A stretch of DNA of 45,113 bases. It comes from Sulfurimonas sp. Its GTDB lineage: Bacteria > Campylobacterota > Campylobacteria > Campylobacterales > Sulfurimonadaceae. The DNA is taken from contig JALUXP010000093.1 of the NCBI GenBank assembly GCA_027013295.1, positions 1 through 45,113 on the forward strand. The letters run 5' to 3'. The position numbers and the translations under genes are program-made. Shown here one piece after another: positions 34,190 through 44,227 of the stretch. Each line of letters opens with the position of its first letter. Position 1 is the first letter of the stretch. The notes beneath the pieces were generated by a model that did not search any database, had not been told where the DNA came from, and saw only the letters and a list, made by a program, of their open reading frames with translations.

Positions 34190-34222
34190 TGAATTATATT
34201 GTGAAGTATCTGTTTGAGGGTT

Positions 34223-36610
34223 TTACTGCTCCACAATGCTCTTAGCATCTTTTGCTAAAGTAGCCCATGAGCTTGATGGTGCAAGTTTCATCACCTCTTG
34301 GAAAGCTTTTATGGCATCTTTATCTCGCCATAGTTTTGTATAGACACTTCCAAGTAGATACTGTTGTCTTGCTTTGTCTTTTGTTGATAATTTAACCATA
34401 TTCAAGGACTGCATAATATCTAATGCTTTATTGTAGTCCTCTTTTTCCATATATGCTTCAAATACACTAAACTCTACAAAAGGGCTTTGTGTATTTGTTT
34501 TATATTTTCTTTGTAATTTTATCACATCTGTTGCATATTTGATAACTATATTGTCATCATTCATTTTTATCCCAACATTCATCACTGCTATATATCGTTG
34601 TATATCTTTATAGTCCAATCCAAATATTTTTTGAAGATTCACCATGGCTTTGAGCATATTATTATCTTGTTCAACTCGCTGATAAGTATCAAATATAATT
34701 CTATAGATATCTAAATATTTTGAATTTTTATCATCTTGTATCAATTCTTTGAGTTCATTAGAAGCTTCTATTACATCGCTATAATTCCCTGTAGCAAAAT
34801 CTATTTTTATATACCTATAAAGCCATTTTTTTCTATGCCCTAGATTCAAAGACTTGAGATTTTTTTGTGCAGTTGCTCTAGCTAGTGCATAGTCAGCACC
34901 CTTCATAGAGCATGCATAAACACCATCATCCCATCTATCCGAAAGAGTAATATTGTACTCATTTGAAGTGGCCAACACTTGATTGCATTCATTATCTTTT
35001 AAAGATTGCTCCATAAGACCTACCGCAGCATCGTGAATCAATGCAGAAGTATCAGTGTACTTTTTCTTATCAAGAGCTAAGATTTTATTCTTAAACTTCA
35101 AGAGATCCTTGTACTTAGCATTTTGTAATAATAATTTTGCTTTTTCATATACCGCTCTATCCCCAATGGTATCACCTTGATATGTCTGTTCAAGAGAATC
35201 AAGTTTCGCAAGTTTTGCACTGACATTATCATCTGTATCTACATCAAAAAACAGAGAATCTTTTGCAACTTCAACTTCAGGCTCATAAGTCCCTCCCTCA
35301 TAGTTTTTGAGATATTTATTGAGAACATTAAGAGCTTCAAGCTTTTTATCTGTTTTTGAAAGCCATATACCCTCATCCTTTAGCAATATCTCGGCATCAT
35401 CATCTTGGTATTGATCAAGACCTACTAAAAGGACTTTTGCGATACTTGCTGCAGTGAGATAATCTCCCTCTTGGGCAAACTGCTTCATAGTTTCTCTTGA
35501 TATATCGTATTGTGATTTGAAAAAACTTGGTTTTGCTTTGAGTATTTTTGTGATGTAGGCAGCCGCTTTTATATGGTTACCATAGTTGATCTGATATCTA
35601 GCTATTTGAAATGCTGCAGTTGCTGCGACATCTAAATCATTGGTTAGCTTCAGAGCTTTTTCATAGTAACCTAAGGCTCTGTTATTATCTCCATTTGCTT
35701 CGAGCATCTCTGCCTTATATATGTATCCCCATTGAGCAAATTTACTCTCTTTATACTCACTAAATAGTCTCTCAAAAAAGTAGTCCGCATCACTTGATTG
35801 TCCTAATTTTGTATAGGCTTTTGCGATAAGAGATAAAACTTCAGCCATATTATTATTTGAAGAATAATCTTGCAGATAGGTTTTTCCTAAGTCTACTACT
35901 CCCTCATAATCTTTATTTTGAGTTTGTAGTTTTATTTTATAATAATATAACTCTGGTTTAAAAAGGGTATTGGGATACTGAGCTAATGTTTCTTCAAGAA
36001 GATCATAACACAACTCATATTTTTTATCTTTATAAAGTTTTTTGATTTCTAAGTAGTCTGTAACATCTTGGACTTGTTTCACCTTTACAGGTTTTCCATC
36101 AATATCCAAACCTCCTACATAAGGTAATAGATCTTCATTTATAGTAATTGGGAAATTAATAGCTTGTGGGGAATAGGACTCTTTTTTTTCAAAAGGCAAC
36201 TCCTTGATGTATCCTGTTATCATCCAATGCTTTGCTAATTTTATGTTTGATGTATAAGTTGTATCATCGCGTTTGAGATCAAAGACTATAGGTATTAACT
36301 TCATTTTTTGAAATGGCTTGATAATGATAAAAAAAGTTTTATTATTTACTTGTGTATCTATATCAAAAAAATTATTTTTTATCTCTTTTATTTTTTGAGA
36401 TGGTTTTTGACTAAAAGCACAAATAATTTTTGTTGTCACATCAAATTCATTTTTTTGACTTTGACATAAAAATTTATCTCTATCTTTTAGATGAAGTATT
36501 GAAAATTTCTGATGATTTTGTTTTGCACCCTCAAGAGTGATCTCTAAAGCAGAGATTTTTAGAACAAGGAGGGAAAATAAACTAAAGAAAAATAGTACCT
36601 GTTTTAGCAA
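34223..36610 (-). CDS. pflA: Flagellar motor periplasmic scaffold protein PflA
   Basis: PflA forms part of the periplasmic medial disk that supports the large stator ring of the Campylobacter flagellar motor; loss leaves paralysed flagella. This 795-aa product has a signal peptide (about 1-21), an N-terminal beta-sandwich region (about 22-165, ending KHWMITGYIKELPF), a linker, then many TPR-like helical pairs up to the C-terminus (KLYKDKKYELCYDLLEETL; RALGYYEKALKL; WRDKDAIKAFQEVMKLAP). Identification rests on size, domain order and its position directly after nuoN, as in Campylobacter and Helicobacter. A repeat element sits between it and nuoN. Confidence 0.82.
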   Translation of the reverse strand: MLKQVLFFFSLFSLLVLKISALEITLEGAKQNHQKFSILHLKDRDKFLCQSQKNEFDVTTKIICAFSQKPSQKIKEIKNNFFDIDTQVNNKTFFIIIKPFQKMKLIPIVFDLKRDDTTYTSNIKLAKHWMITGYIKELPFEKKESYSPQAINFPITINEDLLPYVGGLDIDGKPVKVKQVQDVTDYLEIKKLYKDKKYELCYDLLEETLAQYPNTLFKPELYYYKIKLQTQNKDYEGVVDLGKTYLQDYSSNNNMAEVLSLIAKAYTKLGQSSDADYFFERLFSEYKESKFAQWGYIYKAEMLEANGDNNRALGYYEKALKLTNDLDVAATAAFQIARYQINYGNHIKAAAYITKILKAKPSFFKSQYDISRETMKQFAQEGDYLTAASIAKVLLVGLDQYQDDDAEILLKDEGIWLSKTDKKLEALNVLNKYLKNYEGGTYEPEVEVAKDSLFFDVDTDDNVSAKLAKLDSLEQTYQGDTIGDRAVYEKAKLLLQNAKYKDLLKFKNKILALDKKKYTDTSALIHDAAVGLMEQSLKDNECNQVLATSNEYNITLSDRWDDGVYACSMKGADYALARATAQKNLKSLNLGHRKKWLYRYIKIDFATGNYSDVIEASNELKELIQDDKNSKYLDIYRIIFDTYQRVEQDNNMLKAMVNLQKIFGLDYKDIQRYIAVMNVGIKMNDDNIVIKYATDVIKLQRKYKTNTQSPFVEFSVFEAYMEKEDYNKALDIMQSLNMVKLSTKDKARQQYLLGSVYTKLWRDKDAIKAFQEVMKLAPSSSWATLAKDAKSIVEQ

Positions 36611-36647
36611 ATTAATTTTCCTTTTCTACTCTATTCTCAAAACGAAG

Positions 36648-36718
36648 TTTTGTAGCTTTAGGGGGTTGCAGGAAGATATTTGTCCCTGCAAATATAATGG
36701 GCTTAGCCCATTATATTT
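36648..36718 (-). repeat. Palindromic repeat element, copy B
   Basis: This is the inverted counterpart of the element at 28119-28184. The conserved 25-nt tail occupies 36648-36672; a TGCAGG/CCTGCA pair flanks the centre (36667-36672 with 36685-36690); and a perfect 13-bp hairpin with a 3-nt loop lies at 36690-36718 (core GGGC-TTA-GCCC). It begins 9 nt after the nuoN stop, so it may also end or weaken nuo transcription before pflA. Confidence 0.65.
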
Positions 36719-36727
36719 AGTAAATAA

Positions 36728-38236
36728 CTAATACCCGCTATTGTATACGAAGCTAGTTACAAATTCTAAGATTGGATTTACTGCTAAAAAAGCAAATATA
36801 GTTCCTATTGTAGCAAAACCAATGATTGTTTTAAGCGCACCTGTTGCATTTGTCACATAAACCGCACCACCTAAACTTCTTGTCTGAGGTTCTTTCATAA
36901 ACATAAACACAATAAGTTTCAAATAGTAATAACCTGCTATTGCAGAGTTAAGTGCCATGATAAGTGCTAACACTGGGTATCCACCAGTTACAGCAGAACT
37001 TATCATATACATTTTACCCCAAAACAGAGCAAAAGGTGGAACACCAGCAAGACTTAACATAAATAGAGCCATGACAGAAGCTGCCATTGGTGATGTTTTT
37101 ATCATCCCTGAAAATTTTTCAAATGAATGGTCTGAACTTTGGTGTGTTGGAAGATTTTTCTGTCTTGAAATCCAAAGCATAGAGAAAGCTCCAAGGTTAG
37201 TAAAACTAAAAAGTATCCAGTAAAGAAACAGTGCTGAATTTGACTGCGTGGTCCCTATAAGAATCGCAGCCATAACAAAACCAGCATGACTTACGGAAGA
37301 ATATGCCAACATCCTTTTCACATCTGTTTGCACTAGCGCCCAGATATTTGCAGCAGTCATAGTCACAACAACTAAGATATAAAGTACAACTTCAAGCCAA
37401 ACTACACCACTATGAATTAGAAACTCAAAGAAACGCATTGAGACTACAAATCCAGCTATCTTAGGTACGATAGACATATATCCAGCAAGTGCTGCTGAAC
37501 TTCCCTCGTATACATCTGGTGTCCAAGTATGAAAAGGAACCATAGAGAGTTTGAAACCAAATGAAGCAAGCATAAAAGCTACACCGATAAGAACAAAACC
37601 TATATCTGCATATCCGTTTGCACTGAGTACAGCGGCAATCTGATTAATCTCGATTGAACCTGTTAATGCGTAAAAAACCATAGCTCCAAAAGAGAAAAAA
37701 CCAGCGGCTAAGGCACCCATAGTAAAGTACTTAATAGCTGCTTCAAAACTTTTTTCACGGTTATGCATAGCTATAAGCGTGTAGAGGGCAAGAGAAGCTG
37801 TCTCTAAACCTACAAAGACAAGGATTAAGTTGTCTGTTGCGACCATAAACTGAAATCCAGCAATCATAAACAAAAAGAGTGCAAAAAATTCAGGGTATGA
37901 AAATTCATGGAATCTTTTATGGGTAAGTGCAAGTGGGATAAAAAGCATAGATGCACCAACAATGATAAACTGCGAAAGTATCGCTAAGCCATCGATAAGC
38001 ATCACATCAAATACACCTGACATTGTACCATTTTGATTAAAAACACCTGCAGAATTTAACAAGGCATTAAAGTCTATGAAGAGGATAAGTAAAGAAAGCA
38101 TTACATACAAACTCTTATCAAGTCCACCTTTAAACATATCTATAATTAAGATTAATAAAGCTCCAACGATAGGGATCAACATTGGTGCAAGAGTCACAAG
38201 GTTGAGTGACTCTACTGAAATATTTACTGGGCTCAT
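36728..38236 (-). CDS. nuoN: NADH-quinone oxidoreductase subunit N
   Basis: NuoN is one of the three antiporter-like proton-pumping subunits of complex I. The 502-aa product has about 14 membrane segments and the family signature [14 protein letters not shown] with the lysine-containing helices. It is the last nuo gene of the operon and ends 117 nt before pflA. Length is typical. Confidence 0.95.
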   Translation of the reverse strand: MSPVNISVESLNLVTLAPMLIPIVGALLILIIDMFKGGLDKSLYVMLSLLILFIDFNALLNSAGVFNQNGTMSGVFDVMLIDGLAILSQFIIVGASMLFIPLALTHKRFHEFSYPEFFALFLFMIAGFQFMVATDNLILVFVGLETASLALYTLIAMHNREKSFEAAIKYFTMGALAAGFFSFGAMVFYALTGSIEINQIAAVLSANGYADIGFVLIGVAFMLASFGFKLSMVPFHTWTPDVYEGSSAALAGYMSIVPKIAGFVVSMRFFEFLIHSGVVWLEVVLYILVVVTMTAANIWALVQTDVKRMLAYSSVSHAGFVMAAILIGTTQSNSALFLYWILFSFTNLGAFSMLWISRQKNLPTHQSSDHSFEKFSGMIKTSPMAASVMALFMLSLAGVPPFALFWGKMYMISSAVTGGYPVLALIMALNSAIAGYYYLKLIVFMFMKEPQTRSLGGAVYVTNATGALKTIIGFATIGTIFAFLAVNPILEFVTSFVYNSGY

Positions 38237-38237
38237 A

Positions 38238-39791
38238 TTAGTGACCTCCCTGTTGTGAAATTGTTATTATCTCTACACCTTCTGAAAGGTTAGGGATTCT
38301 TATTTTTGCTTCATGGCTCACAGCTTTGTCATGCATAAGTTGCACAATAGATTCCACTGAATTACTAATAGGACCGAGAAGCACTTTAGGATAGATACCT
38401 AACCAAATAGTAATCATTACTAAAGGTATTAAAGCGATAAGTTCTCTTTTGTTTACATCTGGAAGATGTTTATTTTCCTCTTTTGTAACTTTGCCAAAGA
38501 ACATTTTTTTATATGCCGTTAACATGTAGATAGCACCTACGATGATAGCTACCCCTGCAAGTAATGTTAAGATGTGTGACTGCTGATAAAAACCTAGTAA
38601 TGATAAAAACTCACCTACGAAGTTAATAGTAAGTGGAAGACCCACTGAAGCCATCATCATAATACCAAATATAGTTGCATATTTCGGCATGACAGAAGCG
38701 AGTCCACCAAATTCACTCATAAGTTTTGTATGGCGTCTATCATAGATAACACCAACAAGTAAAAATAATGCACCTGCAACTACCCCATGCCCAATCATTA
38801 AAAATACACTACCAGAGATACCCTCTACATTTAAAGCAAATGTACCTAGTATGATAACACCCATATGTGATATGGATGAGTATGCCACAACTTGTTTCAC
38901 ATCTTTTTGGGCATATGCGACCATTGCTGTATATATAATCATGATGATGGCAAGAACAGCAATCGGGATCATGAAAAATGTTGATGCATCTGGAAACAAT
39001 GGTAATGAAAAACGGATAAAGGCATATGTACCCATTTTAAGGAGTATTGCGGCTAGTATCACCGAACCAATAGTTGGTGCTTGTCCATGTGCATAAGGTA
39101 ACCAAGTGTGGAATGGAAACATAGGCACTTTGATAGCAAAACCTAAGAAAAATGCTGCAAAAAGCCATAATTGAAAGCTCTCTGGTAAGATAAGTCTATA
39201 CCAATCAAGTATAGCAAATGACCATTGACCTGTTGCTTGATAATAAAAATATGCCATAAAAAGCACACCCACAAGCATTACTAATGAACCTGCAAATGTA
39301 TATAAGAAGAATTTAATAGATGCATAGATTCTTTTTTCTCCACCCCATGCACCGATTATATAAAGCATAGGGACAAGAGAAAGTTCCCAAAATACATAAA
39401 AAACCATTGCATCAAGTGCTGCAAATACACCCACCATTGTCATTTGTAAAAATAACAATGTAACTATCATATTTTTTACATCTTTTGTATCTGTAAGCGA
39501 AGCGATACCTATCATAGTAAAAAATGCAGCTAAAATGATAATAAACAATGAGATGCCATCTACACCTAAGATATAGTTAACACCAAATGCTGGGATTAAT
39601 GGTAACTGTTCCATAAATTGCATACCAGACACACCATTGTCAAATGCAAACCAAAGCCATAACGAGAGTGCAAATTCAATGATTGATACTGCAATACCAT
39701 AAGCTCGCATACTATCTTTATGCACTACAAATCCAAGCACACCTGCGAGTGCTGGAAAGAAAATTAAAATTGATAAGATATGATCTAACAT
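38238..39791 (-). CDS. nuoM: NADH-quinone oxidoreductase subunit M
   Basis: NuoM is an antiporter-like membrane subunit of complex I. The 517-aa product shows [15 protein letters not shown] with its glutamate, [16 protein letters not shown] and [13 protein letters not shown], conserved through the family. It is followed by nuoN after 1 nt. Confidence 0.96.
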   Translation of the reverse strand: MLDHILSILIFFPALAGVLGFVVHKDSMRAYGIAVSIIEFALSLWLWFAFDNGVSGMQFMEQLPLIPAFGVNYILGVDGISLFIIILAAFFTMIGIASLTDTKDVKNMIVTLLFLQMTMVGVFAALDAMVFYVFWELSLVPMLYIIGAWGGEKRIYASIKFFLYTFAGSLVMLVGVLFMAYFYYQATGQWSFAILDWYRLILPESFQLWLFAAFFLGFAIKVPMFPFHTWLPYAHGQAPTIGSVILAAILLKMGTYAFIRFSLPLFPDASTFFMIPIAVLAIIMIIYTAMVAYAQKDVKQVVAYSSISHMGVIILGTFALNVEGISGSVFLMIGHGVVAGALFLLVGVIYDRRHTKLMSEFGGLASVMPKYATIFGIMMMASVGLPLTINFVGEFLSLLGFYQQSHILTLLAGVAIIVGAIYMLTAYKKMFFGKVTKEENKHLPDVNKRELIALIPLVMITIWLGIYPKVLLGPISNSVESIVQLMHDKAVSHEAKIRIPNLSEGVEIITISQQGGH

Positions 39792-39794
39792 CTA

Positions 39795-41720
39795 TTAAAC
39801 TCCTAAACCAGATAGCATAATCACTATACTATCAGAATGTCTAGCTGCAAGTCCGAAAACCACAGCTAATGATAGTAGTCCGATTAAACCTGCTACCATC
39901 CATTTAAGCATAGTAGATAAGTTTCCACTTTGCATCCCTCTTGTTTGTTCAGCAGTCGTGTAAAATGCGTTTGCGATTCCATCAACTGTTGCATCTACAA
40001 CCTTCATATCTATTTTTTCCCAGAATATGGTAGAAAGTTCTCTATATGGTTTTACTAAATACTCTGCATAAAAATGAGGAATATAGTATTGGTTAATAAG
40101 AAGTTTATATTTAAAACTTTGCTCCATTGCACTTGTACCATCTGGAACTTTTATATCTGGCGACATATATTTTTTATATGCATAGAAGATTGAAGCAATT
40201 ACAAATACTTGTGTACCAATAGTCATAATCCAATATGTTAAATGATCGTGTATATGATACTCTGTAGCTGGCAATAGAGTAGTTACCATCTCAAAGAATC
40301 CACCTTTAAAAAGAAATCCAGAGATGATCGCCAATAAAAGTAATGGACTCATCGCAATAAGCATAAACTTGTACGCTTCGTGAGGATGAAAACCAAGTGC
40401 AGTATGTCTATCTTTACCATGAAAGATGAGGGCAATGATTCTAAAACTATAAAAAGCTGTTAAACCAGCAGTAAGGAGTAAGACTCCATAGATAATGAGG
40501 TGATGATCAACAAAAGCAGCCTCAAGAATAAGATCTTTTGAAAAGAAACCAGCTAATGGGAAGATTCCAGCTAATGCAACAGAAGCAAGAGTCATCATAA
40601 TCATAGTCCATTTCATCCCCTTGCCAAGTCCACCCATTTTAAATGGGTCTAACTCACTATCCATAGCGTGCATAACATTACCAGCACCTAAGAAAAGAAG
40701 TGCTTTGAAAAATGCGTGAGCCATAAGGTGAAAGAGTGCTACCCAGTAAGCGCCTAAGCCCGCAGCAGCAAACATATATCCAAGTTGAGACAATGTTGAG
40801 TAAGCGATAACTCTTTTAATGTCACGATTTACCAATGCCATAGTAGCTGCAAAGATAGCAACAAAAGCACCAAGACTCGCGATAAATAAACCAACATTGG
40901 GGATAAGTGCATAAAGTTCGTTTGAGCGAACTACTAAGTAAACCCCAGCAGTTACCATTGTCGCTGCGTGAATAAGTGCAGAAACAGGAGTTGGACCTTC
41001 CATTGCATCTGCAAGCCAAGTATGAAGTGGAAACTGTGCTGATTTACCCATAGCTCCAATAAATAAGAAAATTCCTATCCAAACTAAGGTAGTCGTATCA
41101 AGTGTAGCCATTGCAGGGAATACAATATCATACTGCAAAGAACCAGTGTTCCAATAGATTAGGAATATACCGATAAGCATACCCAGGTCAGCAATACGGT
41201 TCATAATAAATGCTTCGTTTGCTGCCCATGTAGCACTCTCTTTTTGATACCAAAAGCCAATGAGACCCCATGAACAAAGACCAACACCTTCCCAACCTAT
41301 GAAAAGACCAGCGAAATTATCACTCATAACGAGAATCATCATAGAAAAAACAAATGCTGAAAGCCATGCAAAGAAACGGTTAAAACCTTTATCGTGATCC
41401 ATGTAACCAATGGCATAGACATGCACAACAGTTGAAACTAGAGTAACAACCATCATCATTGTAACACTCACTTGATCAACAACAAAACCAAATGGGATAT
41501 ACAATCCCCCAGTTTCCATCCAAGTCATCATCTCAACATGAAGTGTTGAATTTGTACCGAGTACAAAAAATAAAAGAATCGTTGAACTTGTCAGTGAAAC
41601 ACCAAGTAAGATACTTGGAACTATGCCAGCCCACTTTGTCTTAGCAGACATACTAAAAAGTGCAGCAAACAAAGAGCCAACCAATGGTGAGAACAGTGCT
41701 GTATATAAAAATAATTCCAT
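39795..41720 (-). CDS. nuoL: NADH-quinone oxidoreductase subunit L
   Basis: NuoL is the distal antiporter-like subunit carrying the long lateral helix of complex I. The 641-aa product has GWEGVGLCSWGLIGFWY, FPLHTWLADAMEGPTPVSAL and HAATMVTAGVYL, and a C-terminal extension with a final membrane anchor (about 605-630). Three nt separate it from nuoM. Confidence 0.96.
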   Translation of the reverse strand: MELFLYTALFSPLVGSLFAALFSMSAKTKWAGIVPSILLGVSLTSSTILLFFVLGTNSTLHVEMMTWMETGGLYIPFGFVVDQVSVTMMMVVTLVSTVVHVYAIGYMDHDKGFNRFFAWLSAFVFSMMILVMSDNFAGLFIGWEGVGLCSWGLIGFWYQKESATWAANEAFIMNRIADLGMLIGIFLIYWNTGSLQYDIVFPAMATLDTTTLVWIGIFLFIGAMGKSAQFPLHTWLADAMEGPTPVSALIHAATMVTAGVYLVVRSNELYALIPNVGLFIASLGAFVAIFAATMALVNRDIKRVIAYSTLSQLGYMFAAAGLGAYWVALFHLMAHAFFKALLFLGAGNVMHAMDSELDPFKMGGLGKGMKWTMIMMTLASVALAGIFPLAGFFSKDLILEAAFVDHHLIIYGVLLLTAGLTAFYSFRIIALIFHGKDRHTALGFHPHEAYKFMLIAMSPLLLLAIISGFLFKGGFFEMVTTLLPATEYHIHDHLTYWIMTIGTQVFVIASIFYAYKKYMSPDIKVPDGTSAMEQSFKYKLLINQYYIPHFYAEYLVKPYRELSTIFWEKIDMKVVDATVDGIANAFYTTAEQTRGMQSGNLSTMLKWMVAGLIGLLSLAVVFGLAARHSDSIVIMLSGLGV

Positions 41721-41724
41721 CGCT

Positions 41725-42033
41725 CTATCCTTTCATCGTATTGAGATAATCAAGATCAATGTTGTTGTAGCGTTTATGCCATACAATCAAAAGACCAAGT
41801 CCGACAGCAACTTCTGATGCGGCGATTGCAATAACAAAAAATGCAAACATCTGACCAGTCAAATCACCATAATAATGTGAAATCGCCGCAAAAGCGATAT
41901 TTACAGAGTTGAGTAAAATCTCTGTTGCAAAGAAGAGCATCAAAAGATTTTTTCTTCTCATCACACCAACTAAACCGATACTAAAAAGAATCGTCGATAA
42001 AACAAGATAATGATTTAGTCCAATTTCCATCAT
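41725..42033 (-). CDS. nuoK: NADH-quinone oxidoreductase subunit K
   Basis: NuoK is a three-helix membrane subunit of complex I. The 102-aa product includes the conserved glutamates in LLMLFFATEILLNSVNIAF and AASEVAVGLGLLI. Its start overlaps the end of nuoJ by 4 nt. Confidence 0.96.
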   Translation of the reverse strand: MMEIGLNHYLVLSTILFSIGLVGVMRRKNLLMLFFATEILLNSVNIAFAAISHYYGDLTGQMFAFFVIAIAASEVAVGLGLLIVWHKRYNNIDLDYLNTMKG

Positions 42034-42605
42034 AGAAGAGCCTTTTTACTTTTTTTCTCTTTACGCATATCTTGTATCTCTTTCTCAGTCATTAAAGTTA
42101 AAGATGCATCCATCTTCTTACCAGCGAGAACAATACCAGATATCATAGCGACAAGTAACATTATAGCTGCTACTTCAAAAGGTACAAGGTATTTTGTAAA
42201 CAATACAACTCCCACTTCTTGCGTATTTCCAGCTTCACCGATAGGGTAAAGAGCTATAATATTATCACTAAGAATTGGAGCTGAGAAAATAAGCACTACT
42301 AAAACAGCAGCTACAGTCGCTAAACCTACTACAATATACTTATTTCCTTGTTTCTCTTTTACCTCTCTTGTTGTGTCAAAGAACATCATACCAAATGAGT
42401 AAAGAGCCATAACAGCACCAGAATAAACAACTATCTGAACTGCACCTAAGAAATCAGCACCCAATATAAAGAAAAATGCCGATATAAAAATCATCCCTGC
42501 TGCTAACGCTGTTAGAGCGTATAACGCCTGTGATGTTGTTACAGTTATGTAAAACATCGCGATCGTTAAAAAAGCAAACAGATAAAAAGCAATAGCTTCA
42601 AACAT
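42030..42605 (-). CDS. nuoJ: NADH-quinone oxidoreductase subunit J
   Basis: NuoJ is a five-helix membrane subunit of complex I. The 191-aa product shows GADFLGAVQIVVYSGAVMAL, the pi-bulge helix motif, and then a hydrophilic, lysine-rich tail (EIQDMRKEKKSKKALL). It overlaps nuoK by 4 nt. Confidence 0.94.
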   Translation of the reverse strand: MFEAIAFYLFAFLTIAMFYITVTTSQALYALTALAAGMIFISAFFFILGADFLGAVQIVVYSGAVMALYSFGMMFFDTTREVKEKQGNKYIVVGLATVAAVLVVLIFSAPILSDNIIALYPIGEAGNTQEVGVVLFTKYLVPFEVAAIMLLVAMISGIVLAGKKMDASLTLMTEKEIQDMRKEKKSKKALL

Positions 42606-42616
42606 ACCTAAACTCC

Positions 42617-43240
42617 TTAATATGCGAGAGGTGTTTTTTTAACACGCTCATCTTCATGTGGTGTAATAGCACCAAAACCTTCAAACTCAAGTTGTTTGCC
42701 CTCTTTCATCACATCGATCGGTGTAAGCATAGACTCAAAGTCTACAAAATGCTCCCTCTGATCACTTGCATTTTCATACTCACCACCATGCACTATCGCT
42801 AACTCTGGACAAACTTCTGCACAGTAACCACAATAGATACAACGACCTAAGTTAATAGTATATTCTGAAACCTCTTTACGAGAGTTCTCATCGATCTTTG
42901 TATCCATCTTGATACAGTTAGAGATACAGATCTTCTCGCAAAGACCACAACCAATACATCGCTCAGTATCACTCTCCCATAACCTCTGCATCTTATGCAC
43001 AGCACGGTAGCGAGGACCAATAGGCATCTTCTCTTCTGGATATTTTATTGTATGGGTGTCAAAACGAATCATCTCTCTCATAACTACCCATAAACCTACA
43101 AAAAGCTCTAGCTTAAAAGTTCTATCTATAACACGCTTAAATCTACCCCAGTTTGTAGTGGGATAATCAGCGATATCTACTTGAAAATAACCATTTTCTG
43201 ATACATTTCTATCATTCAATTGTTCTTGATTCATCATCAC
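42617..43240 (-). CDS. nuoI: NADH-quinone oxidoreductase subunit I
   Basis: NuoI carries clusters N6a and N6b of complex I on the cytoplasmic arm. The 207-aa product has two ferredoxin motifs, CIGCGLCEKIC and CIYCGYCAEVCP, spaced as in the family. Residue 1 could be any of three adjacent Met codons (MMMNQ). The N-terminal 35 residues are an extension typical of this phylum. Three nt separate it from nuoH. Confidence 0.96.
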   Translation of the reverse strand: MMMNQEQLNDRNVSENGYFQVDIADYPTTNWGRFKRVIDRTFKLELFVGLWVVMREMIRFDTHTIKYPEEKMPIGPRYRAVHKMQRLWESDTERCIGCGLCEKICISNCIKMDTKIDENSRKEVSEYTINLGRCIYCGYCAEVCPELAIVHGGEYENASDQREHFVDFESMLTPIDVMKEGKQLEFEGFGAITPHEDERVKKTPLAY

Positions 43241-43243
43241 CCC

Positions 43244-44224
43244 TTACATCATCACAAAGCCAGTGATTACTACATTAATCACGGCTATTGGCATGAGAAT
43301 TTTCCAACACAACATCATAAGTTGATCTGGTCTTACATCTGGCCATGCAGCTCTTGTCCACAAGAAAAAGAAGAAGAAAAATGCCATCTTACCTAAAAGT
43401 GCAAATGCACCCAACACTGAACCATCTCCAAAACCACCTAAAAAGATAAGTGGAATCACAAAAGAGATAAAGAACATATTTGCGTACTCTCCAATAAAGA
43501 AAAGTCCCCATCTCATACCCGAATACTCAGTACCAAAACCATCAATAATCTCATGATCATTTGCTACTAAGTGAAATGGTGTACGACCAGTTTCAGCAAA
43601 TGCAGCGATCCAAAAAAGGATGAATGCTACTGGCTGAGAAAAGACTAACCAACCATTTACTGCTTGATAGTTATTAAAATCCACAAGTGAAAGTGAACCA
43701 ACTATCATAATTGGAGCAAGTATAGAAAGTCCTGTAACTACCTCATAAGAGATAAATACAGCAGCACCACGAGCAGCAGAAAGTAGTGAAAACTTATTTG
43801 CTGAGGCCATACCACCAAGAAGTGGACCATAAAGACCAACCCCCATAATCCCAAGGATATATAATATACCGATGTTAATATCAGCGACAATAGGATGAAC
43901 CTCATATCCACCTATGCTAAATGATGGTAAAAATGGAATAGCTGCCGCTGCCATAAATGCAGTAGCTGCTGTGATAACTGGAGCTATCTTAAAGATACGC
44001 CCAACTACATTTGTTGGGATAATATCCTCTTTTGTAAAGAGTTTCACACCATCAGCTGCAACTTGAAGTAAACCGTATGGTCCAACATAGGTTGGTCCAA
44101 GACGGCGTTGCATAAATGCAAGTATCTTTCTTTCAAAGTAAGTACCAATACCAGCTAAAGCTGAAAATACGAGTAAAATGACAACGATTTTTATAACCGT
44201 TTCAATTAAATATGCTGTTTCCAT
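43244..44224 (-). CDS. nuoH: NADH-quinone oxidoreductase subunit H
   Basis: NuoH links the quinone site to the membrane arm. The 326-aa product has eight or so membrane helices and the conserved loop YFERKILAFMQRRLGPTYVG, FAETGRTPFHL and the C-terminal FLWTRAAWPDVRPDQLM. Length is normal. Confidence 0.96.
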   Translation of the reverse strand: METAYLIETVIKIVVILLVFSALAGIGTYFERKILAFMQRRLGPTYVGPYGLLQVAADGVKLFTKEDIIPTNVVGRIFKIAPVITAATAFMAAAAIPFLPSFSIGGYEVHPIVADINIGILYILGIMGVGLYGPLLGGMASANKFSLLSAARGAAVFISYEVVTGLSILAPIMIVGSLSLVDFNNYQAVNGWLVFSQPVAFILFWIAAFAETGRTPFHLVANDHEIIDGFGTEYSGMRWGLFFIGEYANMFFISFVIPLIFLGGFGDGSVLGAFALLGKMAFFFFFFLWTRAAWPDVRPDQLMMLCWKILMPIAVINVVITGFVMM

Positions 44225-44227
44225 ATA

